64,000 nucleotides of DNA from Pyrrhosoma nymphula. Its lineage: Eukaryota; Arthropoda; Insecta; Odonata; Coenagrionidae. This document shows, piece after piece, positions 49,243 through 59,953 of this stretch. The DNA is taken from assembly GCA_963573305.1 (NCBI GenBank), contig OY754331.1:15286868-15350867 (forward strand), written 5' to 3'. Made by a program: the position numbers and the translations under genes. Position 1 is the first letter of the stretch; every line of letters begins with the position of its first letter. The notes under the pieces are model-generated. The model was not told the DNA's origin. It was given only the letters and a program-made list of their open reading frames with translations, and did no database searches.

Positions 49243-52200
49243 TTACTTTTTCAGAGACTTCTCAATCTCTTCTTTTGTTTGTCGGTAAATAGGGTCCTTT
49301 TCATTGGCTGCCTTTTTCAGAACATCAACGAAGGTCTGACGCTTTTTCAGCAAATCATTTGTGGTTTCTGATCTGCCCTCAAGGAGTTTCTGAAAGAAAA
49401 AATATTGATGAAATCCAAGGTAAAAACTAGGGATGAGTCAATTCCACTTCTGTTCGATTCTGATTCTTTCAAATCGATTCTTGATTCCGATTCCATCGAT
49501 TTTTATTCCTAATTACAAGGGGGGTATTGATATACCAGTAGCGTATGACTATTATTTAAATTCAATTATTGGCTGGAATAAAATAACCAAGATAATTCTC
49601 AAGCCGCAGCACTTGCGCCATGCACAGATGACATACGCAGAACAGCAGTTCAGTCATTCGTTCAGTTACAACCACAACAGGATGTTAATTTTGGTAAGTT
49701 TCTTTTGGATTTCTGCGATATAATTATACTTTTTAGCAACACTTTCGCCGTGCTATTCTGCCAGCTTTCTAAATCAACAATCAAAAATAAATAAACTTCA
49801 GTGGTTATTATGTAGCATGATTAATTAATACTTGAGTTTTTCATAAGTCTTCTCCATTTAAAAGGAAGTTTGTAGCCATCTTCTCTGTTTAGGTTGATAG
49901 GTCTGTTTTCTATTTCAATGGCTTCCCTGAAGATCCGTGGATAGTAACTTATTTCTTTACATAAAACTTTCGCCCTTTTGATGTCTATACTGCGACCTTC
50001 TAAAAGTGTGTGCTTAGCCAAGGCAGAATGAAATTTATGTAAATAAATCAGCTACTATCTACGGATCATCAGGGAAGCCATTGAAATAGAAAAAATACTA
50101 AACAACCTAAACAGAGAAGATGGCTACAAACTTCCTTAAACATGGAAAAGACTTATGCAAAACTCAAATATTAATTAATCATGCTACATAAAACCGCCGA
50201 ATTTTGTTTATTGATTTTTGATTTAGAAAGCCTGATGAAGCTGGCAGGCGAAGGCATGGCGAAACTATTGCTAAAAAGTATAATTATATCGAAGAAATCC
50301 AAAAGAAACTTACCAAAATTAAAACTAACTGTGAAAATCTACAAAAAAAGGATGTTAATTGTTTGTTTATCAGTAATTTCTAATAGCTATGTAGGATTAG
50401 GCAGGGAATAAAACACAAAATATTACATAGTTTTTATTTATAAATAGTCTAGATAAGCTTGTAGTCTATGTTTAAAATATTTATCTATCTGGAATCAATG
50501 GAATCGAAATTTGGAATCGACTCATCGTTTGTTTGACATGTGTCCTGTATCCACTGTATGTATTTAATTTCTTTAACCTGACGTGTCCTATATCAGTGTA
50601 ACCTTTGTAACGACTTGATCTCTGGACAAATAAAACATTATTTATTTATTTTATTTATCCTTATTTTTAACTAATGACATTTTTATGAGTCCAGAATAAA
50701 TCTTTAGCTGAAGTTTTACATGGTATTCATTATTTGATCTTTGAGGGAAAATCATTAGACTGGATCATCTCTTTTCTTTCCGATAGTCAGCAATGTGTTA
50801 AATGTTCTCAAATCTGCAATAACATACTAACTCATAGTTTATCCCCACCACTAGATATTCTAAAAGGTGTCCCTCAAGGGACCATTCTCGCTCCCTTACT
50901 ATTCATTATTTATATTAATGATTTACCAAACTACATTTCTACCAGTAAACCCATACTGTAACGGTTCAAGCCGTTATGCTTTTGTTTTCCTTCCAACCAC
51001 TCCCTCACCCCCCTCCTTTTTCTTTCTTTGTGTGGCTCGCTGAGATGGGATGATGTGTGAGAGTGGATTTGGCTTGAATGCGTGCGTGTTTGAGTTTAAG
51101 AGGTGTGGCAAGGTCATATGAATGAAGTGTGAGACAGTGGAGTGTGTGGTGTAAGAGTGACTCATAGGCGATGGTTGACTTCCAAGCTGGGAGTGCTCAG
51201 TGAAAACCCATCTACGTGTGCCCCCTTCCCCTCAGTTTTCCCCTTTGTGCAACGTCCCCTACCCCGTCCAATATTCGTATATAAGGAGATCACGGAAGAA
51301 AAAAAAGACTGCACTGAGCGACATCACTGTGCGGAAACGCTGCTTGACCTGGGAGTGAACTGACTTGAAAGTGCTGGAGGCCAAGAGGTACTTGCAAAGT
51401 ACTACGTCCACAGTTTGGACCATCCCCCCCTCCCAAGGACATTCTCGACATTCCCGGAGACCACGAGTGGCATGTTGAGCCTGGCATCAGCTGTAAGCAT
51501 TGGAGGATCAAGTTTGGACGACCAAGTGCCTGGCCATGTTGCTGTCCCGTGCCAAAAATCCTGTGTCAACGGTCACGTAAGGTTGCCAACCCGACAAACC
51601 CCCCGTTTTAGTCTCCAAGCCATTAAGTCAGTGATGGGCCCCACATTGCGACAGTGTGCTTACCAGTGGCAATTGATTGACACCAAAATATCTAATTGTA
51701 ACAGGAAAAGAGAGAAAATGGAAGGACTAATATTTACCTCCCTCACCCATAGTTCATTCAGATGAGGACTATTTAATTATTCCGCCTGCGTGTGAGGATT
51801 AAGCCTTTTTAGTGGCCTCAATTTCGAGTGCTATTGCATTGTATGAGAGTGATGATTCAACATATACAATTCTAAAAAAGATTATGTAAGTGTGATAAAT
51901 ATTAATGGAGAGAAGATACAGAAACAGAAAAGACTGATCCTATGCACCTTAAAGGAACTTCATTGCCATTTCAAAAAGGAACATCCCAACCTGAAAGTTG
52001 GGATTTCCAAATTTGCCAGTTGCGCTCAGAATGGTGTGTGCTTGCCGGTCCACATGGAACTCATACAGTCTGTGTTGTATTCAACAAAATGTAAAACTGA
52101 TGATATCTAGTGCTAAACTTCCCCACTCATACAAAGATTTGTTAAGTATGATGGTGTGTAATATTGACTCGGAAGCTTGTACGCTTAGTACATGTACAGA

Positions 52201-54438
52201 GTGTTCTAGATCTGAGGCAATAAGGCAGCTCTTGAATGTTTCTGAAGAAGATGAATTGATGGAAAATGAAAAAACATGCGTCCAGTGGATGACAACTGAC
52301 CGCTGTGATTTAGTAAGAATAATAGATTCTGCTGCAGATTTCACAGAGAAGTTAATCAGTAAGTTGGTATCCTTAAAAGCACATCATTTCATTGCAATCA
52401 GTCAAGCAGCATTTCTGAAGGTCAAAAAGGAATCTTTGCCCAATAACAAAGGTATAATTTCTGAAGATTTCTCAGAAAATTTCACCTTTGTAGTACAGGA
52501 TGAAATACAGAGCTGCCATTGGGTAAATTCCCAAGCCACCTTACACCCATTTGTTGTGTACTACAAAGATGAAGAAACATTAACATCAATTAGTATCTGC
52601 ATAATCAGTGATTGTCTTCAACATAGCACTACCACAGTGCATACTTTCCAAAAGTGTGTCCCAGAGAAACTTAAAGTCCTGGCACCACATATATCCGAAG
52701 TATATTATTTCTCAGACGGGGCAGCCAGCCAGTATAAAAACAGTAAAAACTTTGCAAACCTTTGTCACCATAAAACTGATTTTAACCTTGATGCCAAATG
52801 GCATTTCTTTGCAACTTCGCATGGGAAGGGACCATGCGGCGGCATTGGGGGTACTATCAAACGTATCATAACCAAAGCCAGCCTCCAGCGAACAACCAGT
52901 GATTATATTTTAACTCCAAAAAATGTTTCAATTTTGTGAGCAGGAGATAAAAGGCATAACCTTTTATTGTGCACCAACTGATACAATATTGAAAAATGAA
53001 GAAGACCTTTCCTCTCGCTTTGATAATTCACTCGCTATCCCAAACAAGAGAAAACCACAGCTATTGCCCCAAAGACCATTTTACAATGATAGTCTGAAGA
53101 ACTTCAACATCAATACCGTTCCTAGAGTTTACTACTGTCAAAAACTCTCAACCTAAGTTATCTTGGAAAACAAAAATTAATGATACCGCTGCTTGCACAT
53201 ATGGTGAAAACTGGTATCTAGGCATCATAAGAGAAAACAATGAAGAGAAAGAGGACTATCTTATCAATTTCTTCAGCCCTGCCGGGCCAAGTACATCCTT
53301 TAAGTTGACAACAAGTGACCAGTTTAATGGTCAATAAGAAGTAGTTGGGTATGTGTTATCCTAGCATTCATATTTGTACATGTTTCCCCATGATTATTGA
53401 ATCCCTATGTAAATGTCCGGCATGTGTTATTACTAATAATGAACTATTTAAAGGGGCAGTCAATCCTAAACCAGACTTATTATTTTTTTATTATAATTAT
53501 TGATGAAAAACATTACGAAGGCCCAACATATTTGGTAAAATATTGGCCTAAATAATACTTTATATTCAAGACGGACAATCAATGCCGTCGGTTATAGTGG
53601 GCGAATTACTGCCTTTTTAGAGGGGCTGTAGCTCCTAAACCAGGCTGAGTAACAAAAAGATATTTGACATTTTGGTTCTTTGTACATAGTTAAATAAAAC
53701 CTCAAAGTTTGAATTTTTTGAAGTACCCCTTTTCTATAATTTGACCTCAAAAATGTCTAAATTTGACCTTGGACTACATTTTGGGAATATATTTTTATAT
53801 GAAGGGTAGAGAAAAACAAATAAAGTATTTTTTTACTATTAATAGAGGCTAAAGAGTATTTAATAGAAAAAGAATTGGGTTGTTATCTTCAACCCCCTCA
53901 GAGCTACTGCCCCCCAAAAAACTGAAAAAAATTACCAATTAATGTGATCACTTTGACCTTCAGCTTAGAATACTTGCATACTAAATAACAATTTTTTGAT
54001 AACATATTCTTGCAGAACTATTCAATTGTGATCCAACAAAAAAATTTCAAACCAAAAGCTCCACCCGTTTAGCAGTGGCACTACTAAACGCAAACCCTAA
54101 TATTTGCCATTTTCACGACGCGGACTGAACTTCTAAGGCCCCTTACTTCTAAACCGTCCATCCGAAAAAAATTAAAAATTGTGTTACTATCTGCAAGTGG
54201 TTATCAATGATCCCACTTTGAAAAATATCCCAAACGGGTCAGCAACCTGCATTGGTTGAACTTTCATGGAATGACCCTTTTTCATTACTTATTATTATGG
54301 TTAATTGAATCCGGTCAAAAAATTAGGTTAGCATCTTACTTTGTTAAGCTCGCTTTCATTTGGAGTCAAAATTGTCATTAATCCGTAGCCCAGAGCTCCA
54401 AATCCACAAAGGTACAAGACCGATCGCACTGCAGCCAT
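49243..54438 (-). CDS. UQCC3: Cytochrome bc1 complex assembly factor 3
   Basis: Small mitochondrial inner-membrane protein needed for assembly of complex III (family knowledge). Exon 1: 54438-54340, MAAVRSVLYLCGFGALGYG, ending ESELNK|GTAAGA. Exon 2: 49389-49243 after TCTTTCAG, beginning KLLEGRSETTNDLLKKRQ and ending KEEIEKSLKK-stop. Phase 0, 81 residues (human about 93). One N-terminal transmembrane segment (about 5-25), then TPNESEL matching the TPGE motif of the human protein and a charged amphipathic helix with an ANEKDPIYRQ stretch. The 4.95 kb intron is filled with mobile DNA. The start codon overlaps the stop of an upstream CEBPZOS-like frame (TGATG). Assignment rests on short but well-ordered similarity. 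Confidence 0.75.
49427..50528. mobile_element. Foldback element with Penelope-derived arms
   Basis: Outer ends GGGATGAGTCAATTCC and GGAATCGACTCATC are inverted. Inside, two arms (about 49,690-49,975 and 50,035-50,335) are reverse complements at roughly 85-90% identity around a ~60-nt loop. The left arm, read on the minus strand, encodes KEISYYPRIFREAIEIENR and REDGYKLPFKWRRLM, resembling the tail that follows the GIY-YIG domain of Penelope-like proteins; the right arm carries the same tail on the plus strand with stops. So two 3' pieces lie head to head within terminal repeats. Confidence 0.7.
50700..50960 (+). pseudogene. Non-LTR reverse transcriptase fragment
   Basis: The frame GKSLDWIISFLSDSQQCVK, then GVPQGTILAPLLFIIYINDL covers RT blocks 4-5 of a Jockey/CR1-type element. 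It ends abruptly at 50,960, where the next insertion appears to begin. Truncated on both sides, before the YADD box. Confidence 0.75.
50957..51880 (+). mobile_element. 5' region of the decayed element (possibly LTR-like)
   Basis: It begins TGTAACGGTTCAAGCCGTTA exactly where the RT fragment is cut. It has a TATA-like CGTATATAAGG at about 51,277-51,287 and is GC-richer than its flanks. It leads into the pseudogene at 51,893. A TG start and TATA box could suit an LTR, but no second copy was found in the window. No domain in the ORF 51,415-51,765. Confidence 0.3.
51893..53345 (+). pseudogene. Uncharacterised mobile-element-like protein, decayed
   Basis: Reads as a protein type I know from many invertebrate genomes as an uncharacterised, often multicopy, family. 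Segments in order: KQKRLILCTLKELHCHF (51,915-51,970), WCVLAGPHGTHTVCVVFN (about 52,032-52,085), NVKLMISSAKLPHSYKDL, a Cys-rich CTLSTCTECSRSE, then HWVNSQATLHPFVVYY, YFSDGAASQYKNSKNFANLC and WHFFATSHGKGPCGGIGGT, and a C-terminal YGENWYLGIIRENNEE near 53,200-53,250. Frameshifts near 52,030, 52,088 and 52,925 and stops break it. The SDGAASQYKN and WHFFATSHGKG blocks suggest an RNase-H-like catalytic core, but that is inference. Lies in the UQCC3 intron, opposite strand. Confidence 0.6.
53346..54339. other. Rest of UQCC3 intron
   Basis: No gene. Repeated short phrases such as CCTAAACCA and CTTCTAAACCGTCC occur at 53,468, 53,634 and 54,140, probably the non-coding 3' part of the preceding element. 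Confidence 0.4.
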
Positions 54439-54927
54439 CAGTTAGCGGCAAGATTCTGCTCAATCACCATCAATCTTCCCTTCCCTGGACCAAATAAATA
54501 AATCTTGTTCTTTCGTACTTTCTCCTCCAAGTAGGCTTCCAAAGCTGTAATAACCTTCGGGATAATGTAAGAAATCCATCAATCACATTACTGAATATAG
54601 GATGAACAAAAAACTTAACACTGGAGGAAAGCCAATAATATGCTGAGAATACAAACCTTCAAGGGCCCAAGGGAAATTCCTGGACATGTACAACCTATAA
54701 TCTAAGAAGAATGACGTATTAATACAAAGTATAATACATTTCTTTTCCAATGGGAATTTGAACTTTACAATTGGGCAGTATCATTTTTTCAACAAACCTC
54801 TAGATGTGTTCATGCGATACCAACAGAAGTAGCTACCAGCAAATGCAATAGCCTCTGCAACGAAAAGTATTGTTGCACCTGTTCGAATATATCTACGATA
54901 AGCAGGCTTAGGATTCTTATGCAACAT
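54438..54927 (-). CDS. CEBPZOS-like small mitochondrial membrane protein (model incomplete)
   Basis: The first part (54927-54798, MLHKNPKPAYRRYIRTG, ILFVAEAIAFAGSYFCWY, RMNTSR) has the layout of vertebrate CEBPZOS: a basic start, one transmembrane helix containing an AE pair, and a M(H/N)TS motif; it ends at AGAG|GTTTGT. A second open frame, 54575-54438 (ISYIIPKVITALEAYLEEKV, 45 codons), fits the remainder in position and distance but cannot be joined cleanly. The only acceptor (ATATTCAG, 54,591) gives a frame one base off, with stops. Either the model is missing something, a base is wrong, or the gene is decaying. The stop TGA (54440-54438) overlaps the UQCC3 ATG. An upstream donor at 55,069 (after ATGACTGCATCATTGCGG) may end a leader exon. 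Confidence 0.5.
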
Positions 54928-54959
54928 CGCTATACAAAACATACATTCTAAAAGACATA

Positions 54960-55300
54960 ACAGATGTATCACAGTTTTCTGACCACTGAAGGAGAGCTAC
55001 GATTACACATAATCAGGAATCACATTAACATGAAATTGTAATGCGACGAATGCGACACACACCCTTACCCGCAATGATGCAGTCATTTGTCCTTCGCGAA
55101 TCGCGAAGGTCTTCCTCTGCTGCTCGCCGCCCTCGCATGTGCAGCACTGGTCGTGGGAGGAGGCCCGCCAACCTACAAACCGCAGGATAGTTGATGCCTG
55201 GTCGATGCGAATCTCACGAGGAGTACGTACGTATTAAACTTCGAAGAAAATTCAAATCTCCGTGCTTCTAAGTTAATTATTTATAGCGTAGCCGGATGTC
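54960..55300 (-). promoter_or_regulatory. Putative promoter and leader of the CEBPZOS-UQCC3-TBCC cluster
   Basis: CpG-enriched compared with its surroundings, with palindromic CGCGAATCGCGAAG near 55,097. A leader exon ending 55,069 (GTAAGG donor) and acceptor CTTTTAG at 54,948 are plausible; the leader would contain a short upstream ORF. Inferred. Confidence 0.4.
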
Positions 55301-55543
55301 TGTTCCTGCTAGTATGGGGTCGGTTAGAAATTAAGAAAAGGGCCTTGCATGTTTTGTTTACAATTTGAACGTCAATGTTAGCTCCTTTTTATACGACAAC
55401 ACATTTGATGGATTAGACTTAAGTAGAATTAGGCAGAAGTAATATTAGTCGAAGACTTATGAAATAATTTCCATTGGTAATATATAGTGGCGTGTACCTA
55501 TGTTGTTTTCTACATATAATTATGAGAGCTAATGCATTAACCT

Positions 55544-56122
55544 CTTAACTAGGAAAAATGCATGACGAGCATTTTTCCTAGCTAAGAGCGCTGATTTTCT
55601 GTCAATACATATATCTGCCCAGAGAGCAGGCAAGCTGGTTCCAGCATGGATTTTGGCTGGAAAAGTCCAGCTGAAAGTAGCAAGCTTGAATGAAGCCTTA
55701 TTTCGAAATAAGGCTTCATTCAAGCTCCAAGCATCCAGCTCGAGTATGTGGCTTCAGACCTGCTGGCCTAGCAAGCCTGGAATGCTTCCTTAAAATACAG
55801 GTGGATTCAAGTTTGATTCGGAGTCCAGCTGGTCAAGCAAGCCTGGAATGTTTTCTAAAACTCCAGCTTGATTCAAGCTGGATTCCAGTTTGAAATCCAG
55901 CTTGCACACAGCTGGAATTGTGTAAAAAGAACAGTTGGAATCTGGCTTGAATCCAGTTTGCACACTGAAGGGTGCAAGTTGGAATCCAGTAGGATTCCAG
56001 CTCGCTTTTTAAGGATAATTAAATATATTAAGACTCAGGCAATGCCCCCTGTACAGTCATGTGGCCATGGGATTTCTGGAGAAGAGCATTTTTCCTAGTT
56101 AAGAGCGCTGATTTTCTGTCAA
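55544..56122. repeat. Direct repeats enclosing a CCAGCTTGAATCCAG array
   Basis: A 39-bp sequence starting GAGCATTTTTCCTAG is present at 55,567-55,605 and 56,084-56,122 with one mismatch. The first copy is also preceded by its own partial inverse (55,544-55,561), forming an 18-bp hairpin with a 7-nt loop. Between them (about 55,620-56,010) is a degenerate array of units like TTCAAGCTGGATTCCAG, each partly self-complementary. Confidence 0.7.
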
Positions 56123-56737
56123 CAGTTCAGATTTTTCAGAGTTAGATTTCCACAGATAACTTTTCTCAACAATAATCAGAATCACATGTTTTCTTTTAAA
56201 CCAAAGACATCGTCCCAAAATTGGAAAGGAGTGGTGTACAGACTCATGTGCGAATTAACCCACCATTGGTCACGCTATGAGATTTTCTCTCACGCCAAAT
56301 TTAAACTTGTGCTCACTTTGTAATCATGAGTTAGAATAAGTTACCTTTCCTTCTAGCTGACTTTTTATCTTTTTCTATTGACCGACCGTCTCATAAAGTA
56401 TAAATGAAGCGTCCACAGCAGTGTAATGATGTCTGATACCCTCGGCTACAAGGTGTGAGACTTTTTCTCATCGGGCGACCACTGACATTAGTGTTTTCGT
56501 ATCACTCAGTTGCGTTACACTTTCGCAACATGTGGGCAAAATTGATTCATTTTGTGGAGAGCAGATATGTTAATGCAAATTTATGAGTCATGAGAATGTA
56601 TGTCCTAATAAATAAATATTACTTCTTGAGAAAGGCAATTTCCTTCATTGATACCCAATGATATCATCGCCAGTAAACGCTGCTGTGATTACGTCTTTGT
56701 ATCACTCATTGTGTATATGTGGGAATCATTGTTTCAA
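56123..56737. other. Gap, nothing recognised
   Basis: AT-rich, no gene. The phrase GTATCACTCA occurs at about 56,500 and 56,699 in a similar setting, hinting at a diverged duplication. Confidence 0.35.
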
Positions 56738-56910
56738 ATGAAAATTAAGAGAAATAAATTAAATCTAAATATAGTGTAACATATTGCCAATAAACGCTCT
56801 ATGATAGATAAGTCTCACACTCAGATGTATCATTGATTATCTATCATAGAGCGTTTATTGGCAATATGTTACACTATATTTAGATTTAATTTATTTCTCT
56901 TAATTTTCAT
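56738..56910. repeat. Perfect 73-bp inverted repeat with 27-bp spacer
   Basis: Arms 56738-56810 and 56838-56910 are exact reverse complements by eye (left begins ATGAAAATTAAGAGAAATAA; right ends in its complement). Symmetry stops sharply at both ends. No ORF. Too long and exact for a transcription terminator in this setting. Confidence 0.92.
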
Positions 56911-57687
56911 TAGTGACCGGTCCCGGGTTAAGTGAAATTAAAATTTAATGTGGAAAAGCAAATAAACTTGACAGTAGCAGGCTTCACTACTGCCTGATCC
57001 AGAACATTTATTTTGTAGATAAGTACCAAGTATTATCTTTAATCATGAGTACTAATGGAAAAGTAACGTTTAACCTTTTTATTCAAAATGAATAATCAGA
57101 GGACTAAGGAAAAATGGTTGCCGTGATAGTTGTCCAGTATATAAGAAATGACACTACAATTAGAGAATAAACTCCATAGAGTAATAAAATTCTATTAATC
57201 TACTTGTAAATGTTCTATGATTCACTGTCCTATGAATATTCTTCCCCAGCCTCAGTATCTTGGTGATGGATTTCAAATAAACATTAATTACCATTTATTT
57301 TGTTCAAGGTAGAATCACAGAAGTATATAAAGGAATGTTAAGCCAGAGGTGTGGCAATTTAAAAACAGAGCGTTAAAAATAAAATAACTCGTGAAAGGTC
57401 ATGAAAGGTTATCAAACTTTCAGTGGGTCTCAAGCCAGCCTTCCTCAAGGCAAAGAAGAAGATGGAGGTGACTGGAAAGAGTGGGGAGGAGACGTAGGAA
57501 AGCTGGAAAAGAAAGGGAATTTAAGTCTTGTAAAAGCCAAGTGCATGCCTTGTGTAGGATCTTGACTTCAAGTGGGGAGGCTGAGGTTGAGAAGGAAGCA
57601 AGGATGCCTACGTTGAAACATTGGTTGAACTTAAGGTTTTGGGAGGAGGGGTACGTAATAAGAGGCTTGGTGGCCATTCATATAGAT
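56911..57687. other. Gap, nothing recognised
   Basis: Overlapping ORFs on both strands at 57,420-57,816 are chance frames with no domain. Confidence 0.4.
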
Positions 57688-57790
57688 CCGCGGTTCTCAA
57701 CCTGTGGGTCGCAACCCCTTTGGGAATCAAACGACCCTTTCCACAGGGGTCGCCTAAGACCATTGGAAAAAACATACATATTTCCAATTT
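57688..57790. mobile_element. SPIN-like hAT transposon terminus
   Basis: The segment GCGGTTCTCAACCTGTGGGT at its start, then GACCCTTTCCACAGGGGTCG and CCTAAGACCATTGGAAAA, matches, as far as I can recall it, one terminus of the SPIN (Space Invaders) hAT family. SPIN is known for horizontal transfer among tetrapods and is reported from a triatomine bug. Similarity appears to fade after about 57,790 and the opposite SPIN end was not found, so this is a fragment. A broader native hAT family sharing this end is the main alternative. Confidence 0.65.
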
Positions 57791-57900
57791 CAAACACATA
57801 TAATAAATTTATCTAGACCTTTTTCTCTACTTCATTCCACGTTCATTCAGATTCTCAAGAAGCATGTTGAAGCACATGATAACCAACTTCCACTAACAGT

Positions 57901-57922
57901 AATAATAATAATAATAATATTT
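57901..57922. repeat. (TAA)n microsatellite
   Basis: About seven TAA units; on the minus strand this is the (ATT)n tail at the 3' end of the neighbouring retrotransposon. Confidence 0.8.
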
Positions 57923-58151
57923 TTTATTACACTGTTAGCAATCACATGCATGGTTTCGTCAAGAATTTAGGACAGGACATATACACACAGAAATTACAAT
58001 GTTAAAATGAACATATATACACAAAGTTGTTCAAATATGATCACTTCAAAATTCTCTTACATCATATAGTAGCATTTCTTCATTAAGAATTCTTAGACTC
58101 TCCTTTTGAAAATCCCTGGAGAGGTAATGGTTTTAAAGTCATTTTGTCAAT

Positions 58152-59953
58152 TTATTGTATAGTATTGAGGCTGAGTGATAGGTGCCTTTTGCAAACAGGG
58201 AGTATGAAAACACTGGCATGTATGCTATTGTTAGAACGGGTGGAGTAGTCATAATCATATACAGAGTTTATTGGGAATTTATCAGGATTTTCTTTAACAA
58301 AGCAAACACATGACAAGATGTAAATAGAGGGCAATTTTAGTATATTTGCTTTAGTGAAAAGTGGTTTTCCAGGAGTATGGATAGGGACTTGGAATATGGC
58401 TATAACCTCTTGTTTCTGGGCAGATAAGGCTTTACTAGCTATGCTTGAATTACCCAGTAACATAATTCTATATGAAATATATGAATGCACTTTGGCATGA
58501 TATATCATTTTAAGAATGTCAATGGATACAACAGGAGCTAGCTTTCTAATCATGAAGATAGGTACCGACAAACACTTGTTTCACAATTTCAAGAACATGG
58601 GGAGACCAGTCTAGGTTTTCTGTTATTTGGAGGCCCAAGAACTTAATGGCAGTTGTCTTGTTTTAGCAAGTAACATTTTTGTCTGTTAAAAGGTTACTTT
58701 TTTGTAGTTTTTACTAGTAAATTGAATGAGATGTTTTTTCTTTGTTTATAACTAGATTGCTACTTTTGCACGATTGCTGTATTTCGTGTATGGTGGTGCT
58801 AGTGTATTCAATTAAATTATTTAGTGAATCAGCTGCAACAATGGCAGATATATCATCTGCATAAAGGGTGGTTTTGCAGTGTGATAGATGATTTGGGAGA
58901 TCATTTATAAAGACGAGAAATAATAGAGATCCTAATATGGATCCTTGGGGAACAGCAGAGTTTTTGCTAAGAGGATACAATTTGACAGTTTGTGTCATAT
59001 AGGTAGAGATGGGCCACTTTGAAAATTACTACGGTAATTTTCGTAAATTACCACGGTATTTTTCGTAATTTACCGCGCCCCTTGAAAATTACCGTAATTT
59101 TCTAGATAATTCACCCATATTTGAGATAATTTTTCATACAGATAAATTCCCAACATGTTCTTTTAGGCCCAGTCCACATTTCCGACGTGTTTTATTATAA
59201 ATTGAGGAATGTTCAATTCATTTTTGGCATATTTTACTTAAATTATAACATTATTGAGTAATTATTAGTAGAATATTCAAATTTATCATACTTTGACAAA
59301 AGAAAGCCAGATTGCGTGTTGCTGCCGTATTTCTTTTTACAATTTTGAACATTTTTAATAGATTAATGTTGCATTAGGTATGGTTTAAACATCGTATCCT
59401 CTCCCTTTTGCTATTGGCATTCTTATTTAACCATACATTTTCTGTTTAATGCTTAAAACTGAAAAATACTGGAAAATTACGGTAATTTTCGAAAATTACC
59501 GTTATTTACCACGGTAATTTACCTCAGATGAAAATTACGTTAATTTTCCCATCTCTATTATGTGTCCCTGTAAGAATAGCTCACAATTTGCTTTCTGTCA
59601 CTTAGTTAAGATGTAATCCATTCTAGTGCTATGCCAGGGATTCCTAGATTATGGAGTTTATATTTTGTGATCAATGGGATCAAAAGCTTTGCTTAAATCG
59701 AAAAATATGCCTGCAGTGAGGAGTTTACTGTTTAAACCATGCAGAGCATTATTTATAGGAGCTAATAAGTTGCAGAGTTGGTTGATTTTCCGATTTGGAA
59801 GCCATTCTGGTTTTCAACTAAGACTTTATGCAGTTTTAAATAGTTAAATACCTGAATATGAAATAATAGTTTCTCGAATATTTTGGAGAAGACAGATATT
59901 TGTCTGTAGTTGTCTGCATTTTCACGTGTCCCTTCTTTAGGAACATGAGTCAC
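58152..59953 (-). pseudogene. Reverse transcriptase of the second retrotransposon
   Basis: Blocks in order along the minus strand: TRENADNYRQISVFSKIFEK (59,920-59,860), GIFFDLSKAFDPIDHK (about 59,715-59,670), then after the hAT-like insertion NSAVPQGSILGSLLFLVFIN and LYADDISAIVAADS (58,960-58,830), and the C-terminal region to 58,152. The YADD box is intact, but the frame is broken several times. Confidence 0.85.
59004..59557. mobile_element. Non-autonomous hAT-like transposon (short copy)
   Basis: Ends TAGAGATGGGCCACTTTGAA and CCCATCTCTA, closely matching the copy at 130-1262 at both ends (about 250 bp left, 110 bp right), with the middle ~580 bp absent. Inserted in the retrotransposon RT. 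No clear 8-bp duplication is left. Confidence 0.82.

Noticed and set aside
57420..57816. Paired ORFs on both strands
   Set aside because: No family resemblance, and one end overlaps the SPIN-like terminus.
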